In this document: in pieces, positions 37,089 to 45,673 of the stretch
Position numbering within the stretch: the first letter of the stretch is position 1
How the letters are laid out: each line of letters begins with the position of its first letter
From: Streptomyces sp. NBC_01431
Lineage (GTDB): Bacteria > Actinomycetota > Actinomycetes > Streptomycetales > Streptomycetaceae
Length of the DNA: 64,000 nucleotides
Direction of reading: 5' to 3'
Assembly: GCF_036231355.1 (NCBI RefSeq)
Contig: NZ_CP109496.1
Coordinates: 806,001-870,000 of the forward strand
Translations under genes and position numbers: made by a program
The notes under the pieces: model-generated
Database searches by the model: none
What the model was told of the DNA's origin: nothing
The model's input: only the letters and a program-made list of their open reading frames with translations

Positions 37089-37892
37089 TCAGCGATGGGA
37101 GCCACCCGTGGCGTACAGGTCCGCGAAGTGACCTACCACGGCCAGGAGTTGGTCCGGGGTCTCGATCTGGGGCAGGTGCCCGGTGCGGTGGAGCAGTTCG
37201 AACCGGGCTCCGGGGATGGCGGTCGCCCAGGCGCGTCCATAGGTGGAGTCGACGACCTGGTCGCTCTCGCCCCAGGCGACGAGGACCGGGGGCTCAACCT
37301 TGGCCAGGCGCTCCTGCAAAGTGGGGTCGGCCATGGCGTGCGGTCCGGCGTAGACGGTCAGGGCGGCACGGTTGGCGGCCATGGCGGCCCGCTGGGCGTC
37401 GGTGGGCGCGGCGGGGACCGGGGACTTGGCCGGGTCGTGGAAGGAGAGCCGGGACAGTTCGGCGGGCGTGAGGGAGAAGGTGTCGGCGATGGGATGTCCC
37501 GGAACGTGGATGCCGACGGCGTTGACGAGGACCATGCCACTGATGCGGTCGCCCGCGCGCAGGGCGAGTTCGGCGGCGATCCAGCCGCCCATGGAATTGC
37601 CGACGACGGTGACGTCCGTCAGGCCGAGTTCATCGAGCAGCGCCGCGTACGCCTCGGCGAGACCGGCCACATCGGTCAGCCAGTCGGGCCGGGGAGTGCC
37701 GGCGAAACCGGGATGAACGGGCGTGATGATTCTGAACTGCCTCTGTTCCGCCATGAGTTGGGCGAACGACGCCACCGTCTGCGGCCCGCCTCCGCCGTGG
37801 AGGAGCAGGACGACGCGCCCCTGTCCCCGGTCTTCGACGGTCACATCGAGGGAACCGGCCGGGAGGGTGAGCGCATGGACGGTGCTGGTCAT
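37089..37892 (-). CDS. Alpha/beta hydrolase
   Basis: 267 residues. LLLHGGGGPQTVASF gives the oxyanion loop, GNSMGG (Ser100) the nucleophile elbow, WGESDQVVD the acidic residue and RTGHLPQIE the catalytic His, so the triad is complete. There is no signal peptide. The substrate is unknown; the compact cap and HGGGGP motif resemble C-C bond hydrolases and esterases of secondary metabolism. It lies 77 bp downstream of a cupin gene on the same strand and may be co-transcribed with it under the TetR operators at 38.44-38.5 kb. Confidence 0.85.
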   Translation of the reverse strand: MTSTVHALTLPAGSLDVTVEDRGQGRVVLLLHGGGGPQTVASFAQLMAEQRQFRIITPVHPGFAGTPRPDWLTDVAGLAEAYAALLDELGLTDVTVVGNSMGGWIAAELALRAGDRISGMVLVNAVGIHVPGHPIADTFSLTPAELSRLSFHDPAKSPVPAAPTDAQRAAMAANRAALTVYAGPHAMADPTLQERLAKVEPPVLVAWGESDQVVDSTYGRAWATAIPGARFELLHRTGHLPQIETPDQLLAVVGHFADLYATGGSHR

Positions 37893-37969
37893 TGCTTCTC
37901 CTGAGGTGAGCGGTGTTCGGGGGTGGCGCTGGCAGGCGTGACGGGGCGGCGGGTTTCGCCGTGCTCCGC

Positions 37970-38428
37970 TCAGCCGAAGTCGGTGGCGGGAACGGTCGCG
38001 TAACGGCTCATTACTTCGATGCTCGCCTCGGGGGTCAGCTCCCGGCCGCCGGCGATCATGTCCCGCAGGTCCCGGAAGTACTGCACGTACAGGTCGGGCG
38101 TGAAGGTGTTGACCATCACGGCCGGTTCGTCGCCGAGGTTGGCGAACGTGTGCGGGGCGCCCGGCGGGATCATGGCGAGGGTGCCCGGTGTGCCGACGTA
38201 CGTGGTCTCGCCGACGGTGAAGTGCACGGTGCCCGAGACGACGTAGAACCCTTCGTCGTGCTGGGCGTGCCGGTGCTGCGGCGGGCCCTGGGTGTGCGGG
38301 GCCAGGACGATCTCACCGATGCCGAGGCGGTGCCCGGTGGTGCTTCCGTCTTCGAGGATGCGGAGTTGGACCCGGCCCAGCTGGATGGTCTCGCCGCCGT
38401 CGGGGCCGACCACGGATACCTCGTTCAT
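37970..38428 (-). CDS. Cupin-domain protein
   Basis: 152 residues, one cupin barrel. Motif 1 is PPQHRHAQHDEGFYVVSG (metal ligands HxH, then Glu) and motif 2 is PPGAPHTFANLG (His). All ligands for a bound metal are present. Such proteins act as small oxygenases, isomerases or ligand sensors. Divergent from a TetR gene; two matched 26-bp palindromes lie between 38438 and 38505, the first only 10 bp upstream of the start codon, so tight repression is expected. The alpha/beta hydrolase gene downstream is probably in the same transcript. Confidence 0.88.
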   Translation of the reverse strand: MNEVSVVGPDGGETIQLGRVQLRILEDGSTTGHRLGIGEIVLAPHTQGPPQHRHAQHDEGFYVVSGTVHFTVGETTYVGTPGTLAMIPPGAPHTFANLGDEPAVMVNTFTPDLYVQYFRDLRDMIAGGRELTPEASIEVMSRYATVPATDFG

Positions 38429-38437
38429 CGCGAACTC

Positions 38438-38505
38438 CTTCGTGAGAGTTGTCTCTCATGAAGGTAGAGAGCCGGACCGCTTCGTGCAAGTGCTCTCTCA
38501 CGAAG
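38438..38505. promoter_or_regulatory. Two matched 26-bp operators between cupin and tetR genes
   Basis: Site 1 (38438-38463): CTTCGTGAGAG-TTGT-CTCTCATGAAG, 11-bp arms with one mismatch. Site 2 (38480-38505): CTTCGTGCAAG-TGCT-CTCTCACGAAG, with two mismatches. Both have the same length and 4-nt centre; together they define a consensus CTTCGTGAGAG-N4-CTCTCACGAAG. Centre-to-centre spacing is 42 bp, four helical turns, so two dimers could sit on one DNA face. Confidence 0.8.
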
Positions 38506-38535
38506 ACGGCCGGGAATGCTACGGTCGACACGGAA

Positions 38536-38553
38536 GGTCGACCTGAGTCGACC
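38536..38553. promoter_or_regulatory. GGTCGAC-N4-GTCGACC palindrome before tetR
   Basis: A perfect 7-bp inverted repeat with a CTGA centre lies 41 bp before the tetR start; a third GTCGAC copy lies at 38524-38529. It differs in sequence from the two 26-bp operators and may bind another regulator or form a leader hairpin. Confidence 0.4.
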
Positions 38554-38593
38554 GGAACGTTGGCCGGAAGGGACTGCCGGAAGGGGCGCATCG

Positions 38594-39208
38594 ATGGCTA
38601 CGGCGCGGATCGACACGGGGCGGTGCGACCAGAAGAAGCGCACCCGGACGGCGATCGTCAACGCCGCCCGCACCTTGATCGGCACCGGCGCCGATGTCAC
38701 CATGCCGGCGATCGCCCGCGCGGCAGCGGTGTCGGACGCCACCGCCTACCGGTACTTTCCCGATCTCGCCTCGCTGCTCAGCGAAGCGCTGGTCGGCACC
38801 TGGCCCGCTCCCGCCGACGCGCTCAAGCCCGTCGCCGACTCGGACGACCCGGCCGAACGCGTCGGCTTCGCCTGCGAGTTCCTGCTCCGCGGCGTGCTCG
38901 CCCGGCAGGGCGCCGTACGCGCGATGATCGCGGCCACCATCACCCGGCCCCGTACGGCGACCGCGCGGCCCGGCTTCCGCTTCGGGCTCATCGACCACGC
39001 GCTCGCGCCCTTCGGGGACTCGCTCGCCGCCGCGGCCCCCGACGTGTTCGCCCAGCTCAAGAGGGATCTGGCGGTGGCCATCAGCGCGGAGGCCCTGTTC
39101 AGCCTCATGGACCTGTGCGGACTCGACGCCGAGGAGGCCGTGGCCAGCGCGACCCGGACCGCGACCACGCTGACCGAGGCCGCGGTCCGGGCGGCAGCCG
39201 CGCGCTGA
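38594..39208 (+). CDS. TetR-family transcriptional regulator
   Basis: 204 residues from ATG 38594 with a GGAAGGGG site; the earlier ATG at 38516 lies within promoter DNA. The N-terminal helix-turn-helix is complete (RTAIVNAARTLIGTGADVTMPAIARAAAVSDATAYRYFPDLASLL). The C-terminal ligand domain is helical and not recognisable beyond family level. Divergent from the cupin-hydrolase pair; probably binds the two 26-bp palindromes and controls both directions. Confidence 0.9.
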   Translation: MATARIDTGRCDQKKRTRTAIVNAARTLIGTGADVTMPAIARAAAVSDATAYRYFPDLASLLSEALVGTWPAPADALKPVADSDDPAERVGFACEFLLRGVLARQGAVRAMIAATITRPRTATARPGFRFGLIDHALAPFGDSLAAAAPDVFAQLKRDLAVAISAEALFSLMDLCGLDAEEAVASATRTATTLTEAAVRAAAAR

Positions 39209-39336
39209 CCTCGTTCCGCGCGGCACCCGGCGGCCCCCCGCGCGCGTCGGATGCGACGCCGCAGACGCAGGGCGACGGGGAGCGGGTGCCGACCACGTAC
39301 GCGAAGGGCTTCGGGGCCCCTCACGCCGCCCGGGGA

Positions 39337-39753
39337 TCAGACGGAGAGGGAGATCTCGGTCGACTTGATCAGCGCGACAACGGGTGAACCGGCCGTGAGA
39401 CTGAGGTCGGCGACGGCGTCCTTGGTGATGGCGGCGGTGAGCTCGCCACCGTCGACGGCGACCTTGACCGCCGCCATGGCGCCGCCCGCGGCGACATCGG
39501 CGACGACGCCCGCGATCTGGTTGCGAATGGACAGGCCCTCGACCGGACCGGTCGCCAGCGACACCTCGGTGGATTTCACGAGGGCCTTGACCGCGGAGCC
39601 CTCGGCGAGACCGAGTTCCTTGACGGCCTCCAGGGTGATCGCGGCGGTGATGTCCTGGCCACCGGCGAGGCGGACCTTGACGGTCGCCATGACTTCACCC
39701 GGATTCACGGAGCGGACCGTACCGGCGATCTGGTTGCGGATGCTCAGGCTCAT
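39337..39753 (-). CDS. Molbindin with two tandem Mop (TOBE) domains
   Basis: 138 residues made of two repeats of about 68 residues. Both begin LSIRNQIAG (residues 3 and 74) and continue with V.LAGGQDITAAIT / V.VDGGELTAAIT and end ALVKSTEVSL / ALIKSTEISL. These are the molybdate-binding Mop features (SxRNxxxG and KxTxVxL). Molbindins store molybdate or tungstate in hexameric rings. The gene stands alone; no mod transport genes are nearby. Confidence 0.92.
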   Translation of the reverse strand: MSLSIRNQIAGTVRSVNPGEVMATVKVRLAGGQDITAAITLEAVKELGLAEGSAVKALVKSTEVSLATGPVEGLSIRNQIAGVVADVAAGGAMAAVKVAVDGGELTAAITKDAVADLSLTAGSPVVALIKSTEISLSV

Positions 39754-39923
39754 GAAGTAGCGCCTCACAGAGTGATGGGTGGGGTCCGTCAGGCTGTGGG
39801 GCCTGCGGTGTTCACACGCTAATGCCGCGAAAAGGGCGCAGCGCGGTAACCATCGCCTGTGCCAGCCCGAATGGCCCTGGGGCCCGGCAGCCCTACGAGG
39901 GCCGGGCAGTGGCGGCGCGTGTG

Positions 39924-41075
39924 CTATTTGTTCGGGTCGCGGAAGCGGCCGAACGCCTTCGTCAGGGCGTTCAGCGGCGAGCCGTCCGTCTTGGCCGGCC
40001 TCGGCAAGGGCAGCCGGGGCACCCCGTCGCCGCCGCTCGCCTCGGCCAGCGCGGCCTGCGCCGCCTCGGCGGCCTCCCGGTAGAGGTCGCGGGAGTTCGT
40101 CATGGCTTCGAGCGCCTCGGCGTACTTGGTGACCATGCCCTGGGCGTGGACCAGTTCCTCGTCCGGGGTGAGCAGGTGCCAGCCCTGGCGCAGCCGCGTC
40201 AGGGCCCGCTCGGCGTCGGTCGGCAACGGCCGGGCCAGCGCGGCGAACTCCTTGATCCTGTCGAGGAGTTCGGTCGGTTCCGAGCCGTCCAGGAAGACCG
40301 TGCGCACCGTGAAGCGCTCCGCGTCGTAGTCCGGGTTCTGCGGCACCGTGGGCAGGACGACGGCGCCGCCGCGCGGCATCCTCACGTTCAGCTCCCGCTT
40401 CATCGCGAAGTCGGCGATCTGCGCCTGCTCCGGTGTGCCCCGGTGCTCGACCACCCGGTGCCGCAGACTCGGCGGCAGGAACGCCGAGACCGGCCGCTGC
40501 CCCAGCGCGTCCGGCGTCATGGCCTCGTGCACCACGACATGGATGAACCAGCTCTGCCGAGTGCAGTCCCGCAGCCGGTGGCGCAGCTCGTCGTCGTCCT
40601 TCGGCAGGTGGTTGACCGTCCGCAGACGCAGGTCCGGCACCGTGTCGTGGTCCCAGGCGATCCGGTCGCTGTCGGGCCAGAACATCGTGGCGGGCGAGGC
40701 CCAGCGCATGTCCCACGCCCGCTCCGCCTCGGCGGCGAGGACCCAGGTGACGCCCTCGCCTTCCTTGCGGCGGGTCTCCGGGTCGTACGTGGTCAGCTGG
40801 GCACGCACCATGACGTCGTCTGCCACCCGCCAGCGGGCCTCGAACAGGCGGCGGGCCGACGGCCCCGGGTCGGCCGACTCGTCCCGCGGGTGCAGGACGG
40901 TGGAGCGGGCCGCGTCAGCGGGGGCGAGGTCCAGGAAGTCGTCGAGCACCCCGGCCGCCTTGAGGGCGATGAGGTTGCGCCGGACGTCCTGCTCGGGCTC
41001 GGGCCCGAGGTGGCGCCCGCGTCCCAGCCATGCGGTGTCGGGGACGGTGGACGAGAAGGTGCTGTTCTTGGCCAT
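39924..41075 (-). CDS. Hypothetical protein (383 aa)
   Basis: No family recognised. The protein is rich in charged residues and Trp (FWPDSDRIAWDHD, RQSWFIHVVVHEAM) and lacks signal peptide and membrane helices. A central segment, FIHVVVHEAMTPDALGQRPVSAFLP, carries an HVVVHE stretch that superficially resembles a metal-binding site, but the spacing is not a standard HExxH. The C-terminal 120 residues are helical with coiled-coil potential (ALEAMTNSRDLYREAAEAAQAALAEA). Codon bias is strong and the frame uninterrupted, so the gene is real. It is 147 bp from the propeller gene upstream on the same strand and may share its transcript. Confidence 0.7.
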   Translation of the reverse strand: MAKNSTFSSTVPDTAWLGRGRHLGPEPEQDVRRNLIALKAAGVLDDFLDLAPADAARSTVLHPRDESADPGPSARRLFEARWRVADDVMVRAQLTTYDPETRRKEGEGVTWVLAAEAERAWDMRWASPATMFWPDSDRIAWDHDTVPDLRLRTVNHLPKDDDELRHRLRDCTRQSWFIHVVVHEAMTPDALGQRPVSAFLPPSLRHRVVEHRGTPEQAQIADFAMKRELNVRMPRGGAVVLPTVPQNPDYDAERFTVRTVFLDGSEPTELLDRIKEFAALARPLPTDAERALTRLRQGWHLLTPDEELVHAQGMVTKYAEALEAMTNSRDLYREAAEAAQAALAEASGGDGVPRLPLPRPAKTDGSPLNALTKAFGRFRDPNK

Positions 41076-41222
41076 GGACTCGCTCTGTGGGTGATCGGGG
41101 GCCCGACCAGTATGGTGCGTGGGCCGGTCGTCGCAAGCGGCAGTACGCCGGCGACTTCCCGGCCGTCGATGCGGCGGACCCCATGAGCGTTCAGGGCCCG
41201 CCGGTCACCCAAGGCCTGCGGC

Positions 41223-42347
41223 CTACGGCAGGGACCACCAGTTGACCCAGAGGTCGGACGCGTCGGCGATGACGAAGGCGTACGGGCGCTGCGTCGCGTT
41301 CTTGTTGTCCTGCACGGTGATGGCCTCACCGGGCCGTTCGATGACGCGGCCCGCGGGCGTGCCCTGGGCCGCCCAGTTCCACTTGGAGCCGTCCCACCAG
41401 TTCACGTACAGCTTGGAGTCGTCGCCGATGACGAAGACGTAGGGGCGGGTGAAGGCGTTCGGGTCGTCCTTCATCGTGATCGTGCCGACGGAGTCGAGGA
41501 TGAGCCGCCCGCTGGGCGTGCCCTGAGCGCTCCAGTTCCACCTGGAACCGTCCCACCAGTTCACGTACAGCTTCGAGTCGTAGCCCTGGACGAAGACGTA
41601 CGGCCGGTCCGCCGCGTTCGGGTTGTCCCGCACGCTGATGACGCCGGCGCCCTTCTTGACCGGCTGCCCGGACGGCGCGCCCTGGTCGCTCCAGTTCCAC
41701 TTGGAGCCGTCCCACCAGTTGACCCAGACCCGGGAGTCGTCGGTGATGACGAAGGCATAGGGGCGGGTGAAGGCGTTCGGGGCGTCCCGCACCGTCGTGA
41801 CCCCGAGGGGGCGCGAGACGGTGCGGCTCGGCGGTGCGCCCTGGTCGCTCCAGTTCCATTTCGAACCGTCCCACCAGTTGACCCACAGCCGGAAGTCGTC
41901 GGTGATGACGAAGACGTACGGACGCTGCGGCGCGCTGGGGTTGTCCTGGACGGTGACCACCCCGACGCCCTCGCGCACCAGGCGCCCGCTGGGCGTGCCC
42001 TGGTCGCTCCAGGTCCACTTGGAGCCGTCCCACCAGTTCACGTACAGCTTCGAGTCGTCGCCGATGACGAACGCGTACGGGCGCTGCGCCGCGTTCGGGT
42101 TGTCCTGAACCGTGACGGCGCCGACCTTCTCGATGATGGCGCGCCCGCTGGGTGCCCCCTGGGCGCTCCAGTGCCACGCCTTGCCGTCCCACCAGTTGAC
42201 GTGCAGTTTCGAGTCCAGGCCGCGTACGAAGACGTACGGACGCTGCGCGGCTTGCGGGTCGTCCTTCATGGTGACCGCACCCATGGTGGCCCTGACACCC
42301 ACCGTGCCGGTGGGCCGCTGCTGATCGCTCCACTGCCATGAACCCAT
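41223..42347 (-). CDS. Seven-bladed beta-propeller lectin-like repeat protein
   Basis: 374 residues from ATG 42345-42347 (GAGGGGAAC site). Almost the whole protein is seven near-identical repeats of about 53 residues. Each has RPYxFVIxDDSKLYVNWWDG, SKWNWSDQGxPSGR and a VTVxDNPNA(A/F) segment. The N-terminus starts inside a repeat (GSWQWSDQQRPTG) and the C-terminus stops in the complementary half (DLWVNWW), which implies a closed ring in which first and last pieces complete one blade. Conserved paired Trp and Asp residues per blade suggest sugar binding, like PLL/tachylectin-type propellers. There is no signal peptide, so it is either cytosolic or exported by an unusual route. Confidence 0.85.
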   Translation of the reverse strand: MGSWQWSDQQRPTGTVGVRATMGAVTMKDDPQAAQRPYVFVRGLDSKLHVNWWDGKAWHWSAQGAPSGRAIIEKVGAVTVQDNPNAAQRPYAFVIGDDSKLYVNWWDGSKWTWSDQGTPSGRLVREGVGVVTVQDNPSAPQRPYVFVITDDFRLWVNWWDGSKWNWSDQGAPPSRTVSRPLGVTTVRDAPNAFTRPYAFVITDDSRVWVNWWDGSKWNWSDQGAPSGQPVKKGAGVISVRDNPNAADRPYVFVQGYDSKLYVNWWDGSRWNWSAQGTPSGRLILDSVGTITMKDDPNAFTRPYVFVIGDDSKLYVNWWDGSKWNWAAQGTPAGRVIERPGEAITVQDNKNATQRPYAFVIADASDLWVNWWSLP

Positions 42348-42751
42348 CGAGTTCCCCTCTCCGGCCCGCGCCCGGCGTGACACCAAGCGGGGCATGCTGA
42401 GGCGTGCTCCAGGAGCCGGGCGCCGCGGACGGCGGCGCCGGGTGACAACACGGACGGGTCCGGCCGGAATCCCGCAAACGTGGCGTGCGCGCACACTCTG
42501 GCAGCGCGCTGGCCGCCTGTCACCGCCCCCGCACGGAAGGCGACCTTCCGTGGAACCGATCCGGACACCGCCGGGTTCCGGCGCCCCGGGCCGAGGACGG
42601 ACCTGTCCGGCGGCACGCCCGCCGACGGTGTGCGGCCTCCGCGAACACCTGGGCCGAGTCTGATCCAAGTCTTTCTGTCGTGAGAGCCAAGAGGGGTAGT
42701 GATAGCGTCTAACGAACATTGAAGCGGTAGTCGCGAAGCCTGGAGGCGGGC
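42348..42751. other. No gene; divergent promoter region
   Basis: About 400 bp between the propeller gene and a divergent tetR. No full-length gene is credible. The DNA just before tetR (about 42690-42725) is AT-richer than its surroundings and probably holds promoter and operator; I see no perfect palindrome. Confidence 0.4.
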
Positions 42752-43399
42752 GTGGCCGAATCGGAAGCAAGGACTCCCCGGGAGCGATATCGCGCCCAAG
42801 TGCGGGAGGAGATCAAGAAGCACGCCTGGGAGCAGATCGCCACCGCCGGGGCCTCGGCCATCTCCCTCAACGCCATCGCCAAGCAGATCGGCGTGAGCGG
42901 GCCCGCCCTCTACCGGTACTTCGCAGGCCGGGACGAACTGATCACCGAGCTGATCCGGGACGCCTACCGCAGCCTCGCCGACACCTTCCGTACCCGCGCC
43001 GCGGCAGGCACGGACCTCGCCGGGCTCGCGTACGCCCTGCGCCAGTGGGCCCTGGACGATCCCCAGCGGTACTTCCTCGTCTTCGGCACCCCCGTGCCCG
43101 GCTACCGGGCTCCCGAGGACACCACCCGGATCGCCTCCGAGATCATGGCCGTCATCCTCGACGCCTGCGCAGCCGAGCAGCCGCCCGCCACCCCACTACC
43201 CCTCGACACGCATCTGGCCGGCCACCGGTCCTGGGCGGGTGAGCACCAGGCCCCGCCCTCCGCACTCAGCCGCGCCCTCACCTTCTGGACCCGCCTCCAC
43301 GGCGCGCTGTCACTCGAACTCGCGGGCCATTTCACCGGGATGGGATTCGACGCCGCGGAGCTCTACGCCGCCGAGACCGGCTCGCTCAGCAACGGCTGA
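42752..43399 (+). CDS. TetR-family regulator (WHG-type C-terminal domain)
   Basis: 215 residues from GTG 42752 with GGAGG 5 nt upstream. The helix-turn-helix reads ISLNAIAKQIGVSGPALYRYFAGRDELITEL. The C-terminal half has FWTRLHGALSLELAGHF, resembling the W-H-G motif of TetR C-terminal domain 13. Divergent from the propeller gene at a distance of 404 bp. Target unknown; it may act only on itself or on the propeller and 383-aa protein genes. Confidence 0.9.
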   Translation: MAESEARTPRERYRAQVREEIKKHAWEQIATAGASAISLNAIAKQIGVSGPALYRYFAGRDELITELIRDAYRSLADTFRTRAAAGTDLAGLAYALRQWALDDPQRYFLVFGTPVPGYRAPEDTTRIASEIMAVILDACAAEQPPATPLPLDTHLAGHRSWAGEHQAPPSALSRALTFWTRLHGALSLELAGHFTGMGFDAAELYAAETGSLSNG

Positions 43400-43558
43400 A
43401 CTCCGCTTCACAAAAGGCGCGAGCATGCTCGGCGTTCACCCCCCTCTTCACGCCAACGGGTGAATACAGGAATGGATGTCCACCCATTTCGCCCGTCGTG
43501 CGGTGTGCTGGGGCCGCCCGCCAAGCGCGAACAGGCGGGCGGAGGGATGGGGGGGAGC

Positions 43559-43966
43559 ATGCGTGCTCTGGTCTGGTGGGTCTGGCTACTGACGGCCGGG
43601 CTGGGGAGTTACCTCGCCACGGTCTGGATCCGGCACGGTGGACTGAGCCAGCGCCTGCCCGGGGTGACGAGGCTGCCGCTGTGGCTGGTCGGAGGCCATG
43701 TGCTGCTGGCCGCGGGTGGGCTCGTCGCCTGGAGCGCCTACCTCATGGGCGGAGTGCGAGGGTCGGCCTGGGCGGCCTGCGCGGTCGCGCTGATCGTGGC
43801 CGCGTTCGGCTTCATGATGCTGCTGCGCTGGCTGCCCAGCTCCGGACGGCACTCCCAGGCCGGGACGGCGGAGCGACACTTCCCCCTCGCCGCGGTCGTC
43901 GCCCATGGGATGTGCGCGGGCGCGACCGTACTGCTCGTCGTCATCGTGGTGCTGCGTCGCATGTGA
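43559..43966 (+). CDS. Small four-helix membrane protein
   Basis: 135 residues from ATG 43559; ATG 43547 is an alternative because a GGAGGG site lies between them. Four transmembrane helices are visible (LVWWVWLLTAGLGSYLATVW; LWLVGGHVLLAAGGLVAWSAYL; AACAVALIVAAFGFMMLL; AAVVAHGMCAGATVLLVVIVVL). No catalytic motif. A common type of conserved hypothetical in actinobacteria; function unknown. Stands between a tetR gene and a phosphatase gene, without operon overlap. Confidence 0.75.
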   Translation: MRALVWWVWLLTAGLGSYLATVWIRHGGLSQRLPGVTRLPLWLVGGHVLLAAGGLVAWSAYLMGGVRGSAWAACAVALIVAAFGFMMLLRWLPSSGRHSQAGTAERHFPLAAVVAHGMCAGATVLLVVIVVLRRM

Positions 43967-44251
43967 CCCGGCGACCGGCGGTACTGCTCGTCGTCATCCT
44001 CCACATGTGACCCGACGACCAACGGCGCTGGGCGCCGGAGCGAGCGAACGGTCCCCGGGACCTGTGAGCCGCCGTACGGCCGGGTCGCGCCGTGGTCGTT
44101 TCCGCTGCACACTCGTCCAGACCGGTACCGCGTCCTGCCGCTTGCGGGCCATCCGATTCCGGAGGCCGTACGGAGGGGAAAGCGACAGACACGGGACCGC
44201 GCCCGGCGCCCTCGCCGCACTCGAGTGGCACGCAAGGAGACGAGAGCTGTC

Positions 44252-45481
44252 GTGAAGCAACCCGGGATCGACTACGAGGCGGTGTTCCAGGCCCTGCCGG
44301 GCTCGGTGGCCCTGCTCACCACCGACCTCGTGTTCGCGGATGCCAACGAGGACTTCCTGCGGATGGCGGGGCGCACCCGCGAGCAGGTGGTGGGCCACTA
44401 CCTGTTCGACGTCTTCCCGGACAACCCCGGCGACCCCGCTGCCACCGGCATGCGCAACCTTCAGGCATCCCTCATGCGTGTGGTGGCCGGCGGCGAGCGC
44501 GACACCATGGCGTTGCAGCGCTACGACGTCGAGCGCCCGGACCGGACCGGCAGGTGGGAGAAGCGGTACTGGAGCCCGGTCAACGCCCCGGTGTTCGGCC
44601 CGGACGGGGAGGTGGCGCTGCTGCTGCACCGGGTGGAGGAGGTCACCGAACTGCTCCGCGCCCGCGACCGCAGCAATGGCGGGGACCGGGCCAGGGTGCT
44701 GGAGGCCGAGCTGTACACACGTGCTCGCGAACTACAGGAAGTCAACGAACGGTTGCGCCGGGCTCATGCGCGTGAACGCGAGGTGGCACTGATCCTCCAG
44801 GCCGCGATGCTGCCCGAGCCCGTGGCGCTGGCCCATCACCGGGCAGCCGTGCGCTACCGCCCCGCCGTCGGCACCCTCAACGTGTGCGGCGACTGGTACG
44901 ACCTGGCCGAGCTGCCGGGCGACCGCATCGCGGTCGCTGTCGGCGACGTCGTCGGCCACGGCCTGCGCGCGGCCGGTGTCATGGGACAGCTCCGCAGCGC
45001 GCTGAGCGCGGCCGTACGGGTGGCCGACGGCCCCGCGACCGCCCTCGAAGCACTCGGCCTGTACTCCCGCGACGTGGAGGGCGCCGAGTCCAGCACCGCG
45101 GTCCAGGCCGTCATCGACTGCCCCAACCGCACCCTCACCTACAGCAGCGCGGGCCACCCCCCGCCCGCGCTGCTCCATGCCGACGGCACGGTCGAGTTCC
45201 TCGACCAGGCCACCGACCCGCCGCTGGGCGCCCACCCCGAACACACACGCCGACCCGAGGCCGAAACCGCCTTCGCCGAAGGCTCCACTCTCGTCCTCTA
45301 CACCGACGGACTCATCGAACGCCGCGGCGAGGACATCGACGCGGGCCTTCAGCGGCTCGCCGACTGCCTCACCCGCCACTGTTCGGCCGACGCCGAAACC
45401 CTCGCCGACGCCCTGCTGGCGGAAATGATCCCGTCGGCAGGCAGCACCGACGACACCGCACTGGTCATCTTCCGCCTGTGA
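44252..45481 (+). CDS. PAS domain-containing PP2C (SpoIIE-type) phosphatase
   Basis: 409 residues. I prefer GTG 44252 (purine-rich GGAGACGAGAG upstream); GTG 44225 is possible. The N-terminal PAS domain (about 8-115) starts FQALPGSVALLTTDLVFADANEDFL. A coiled-coil linker (ARVLEAELYTRARELQEVNERLRRAHAREREVA as an uninterrupted helix) leads to a PPM/SpoIIE phosphatase domain (about 180-409) with GDWYDL, VGDVVGHG, SSAGHPPPAL, YTDGLIE and STDDTAL metal-site residues. This layout is that of RsbU/SpoIIE-like phosphatases acting on anti-anti-sigma factors. Cytosolic sensor of redox state or a small ligand; target unknown. Confidence 0.9.
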   Translation: MKQPGIDYEAVFQALPGSVALLTTDLVFADANEDFLRMAGRTREQVVGHYLFDVFPDNPGDPAATGMRNLQASLMRVVAGGERDTMALQRYDVERPDRTGRWEKRYWSPVNAPVFGPDGEVALLLHRVEEVTELLRARDRSNGGDRARVLEAELYTRARELQEVNERLRRAHAREREVALILQAAMLPEPVALAHHRAAVRYRPAVGTLNVCGDWYDLAELPGDRIAVAVGDVVGHGLRAAGVMGQLRSALSAAVRVADGPATALEALGLYSRDVEGAESSTAVQAVIDCPNRTLTYSSAGHPPPALLHADGTVEFLDQATDPPLGAHPEHTRRPEAETAFAEGSTLVLYTDGLIERRGEDIDAGLQRLADCLTRHCSADAETLADALLAEMIPSAGSTDDTALVIFRL

Positions 45482-45673
45482 CCCCGCACGCCCGCCCCGC
45501 TGTCCACCCCGTGGGCGACACCCTGGTGGGTCTTACGGGCATGTCACCGAACCAGCCGACCGCGGTACGGGAGTCCGCCGATGTGTGCACGGCGGCCATC
45601 CGCGCCCGGGGGTGAGTGAGCCGCACCGGCTGTCACCGTACGGATTCCGGCTCGGCACGGGCGTCGGGGAGCT

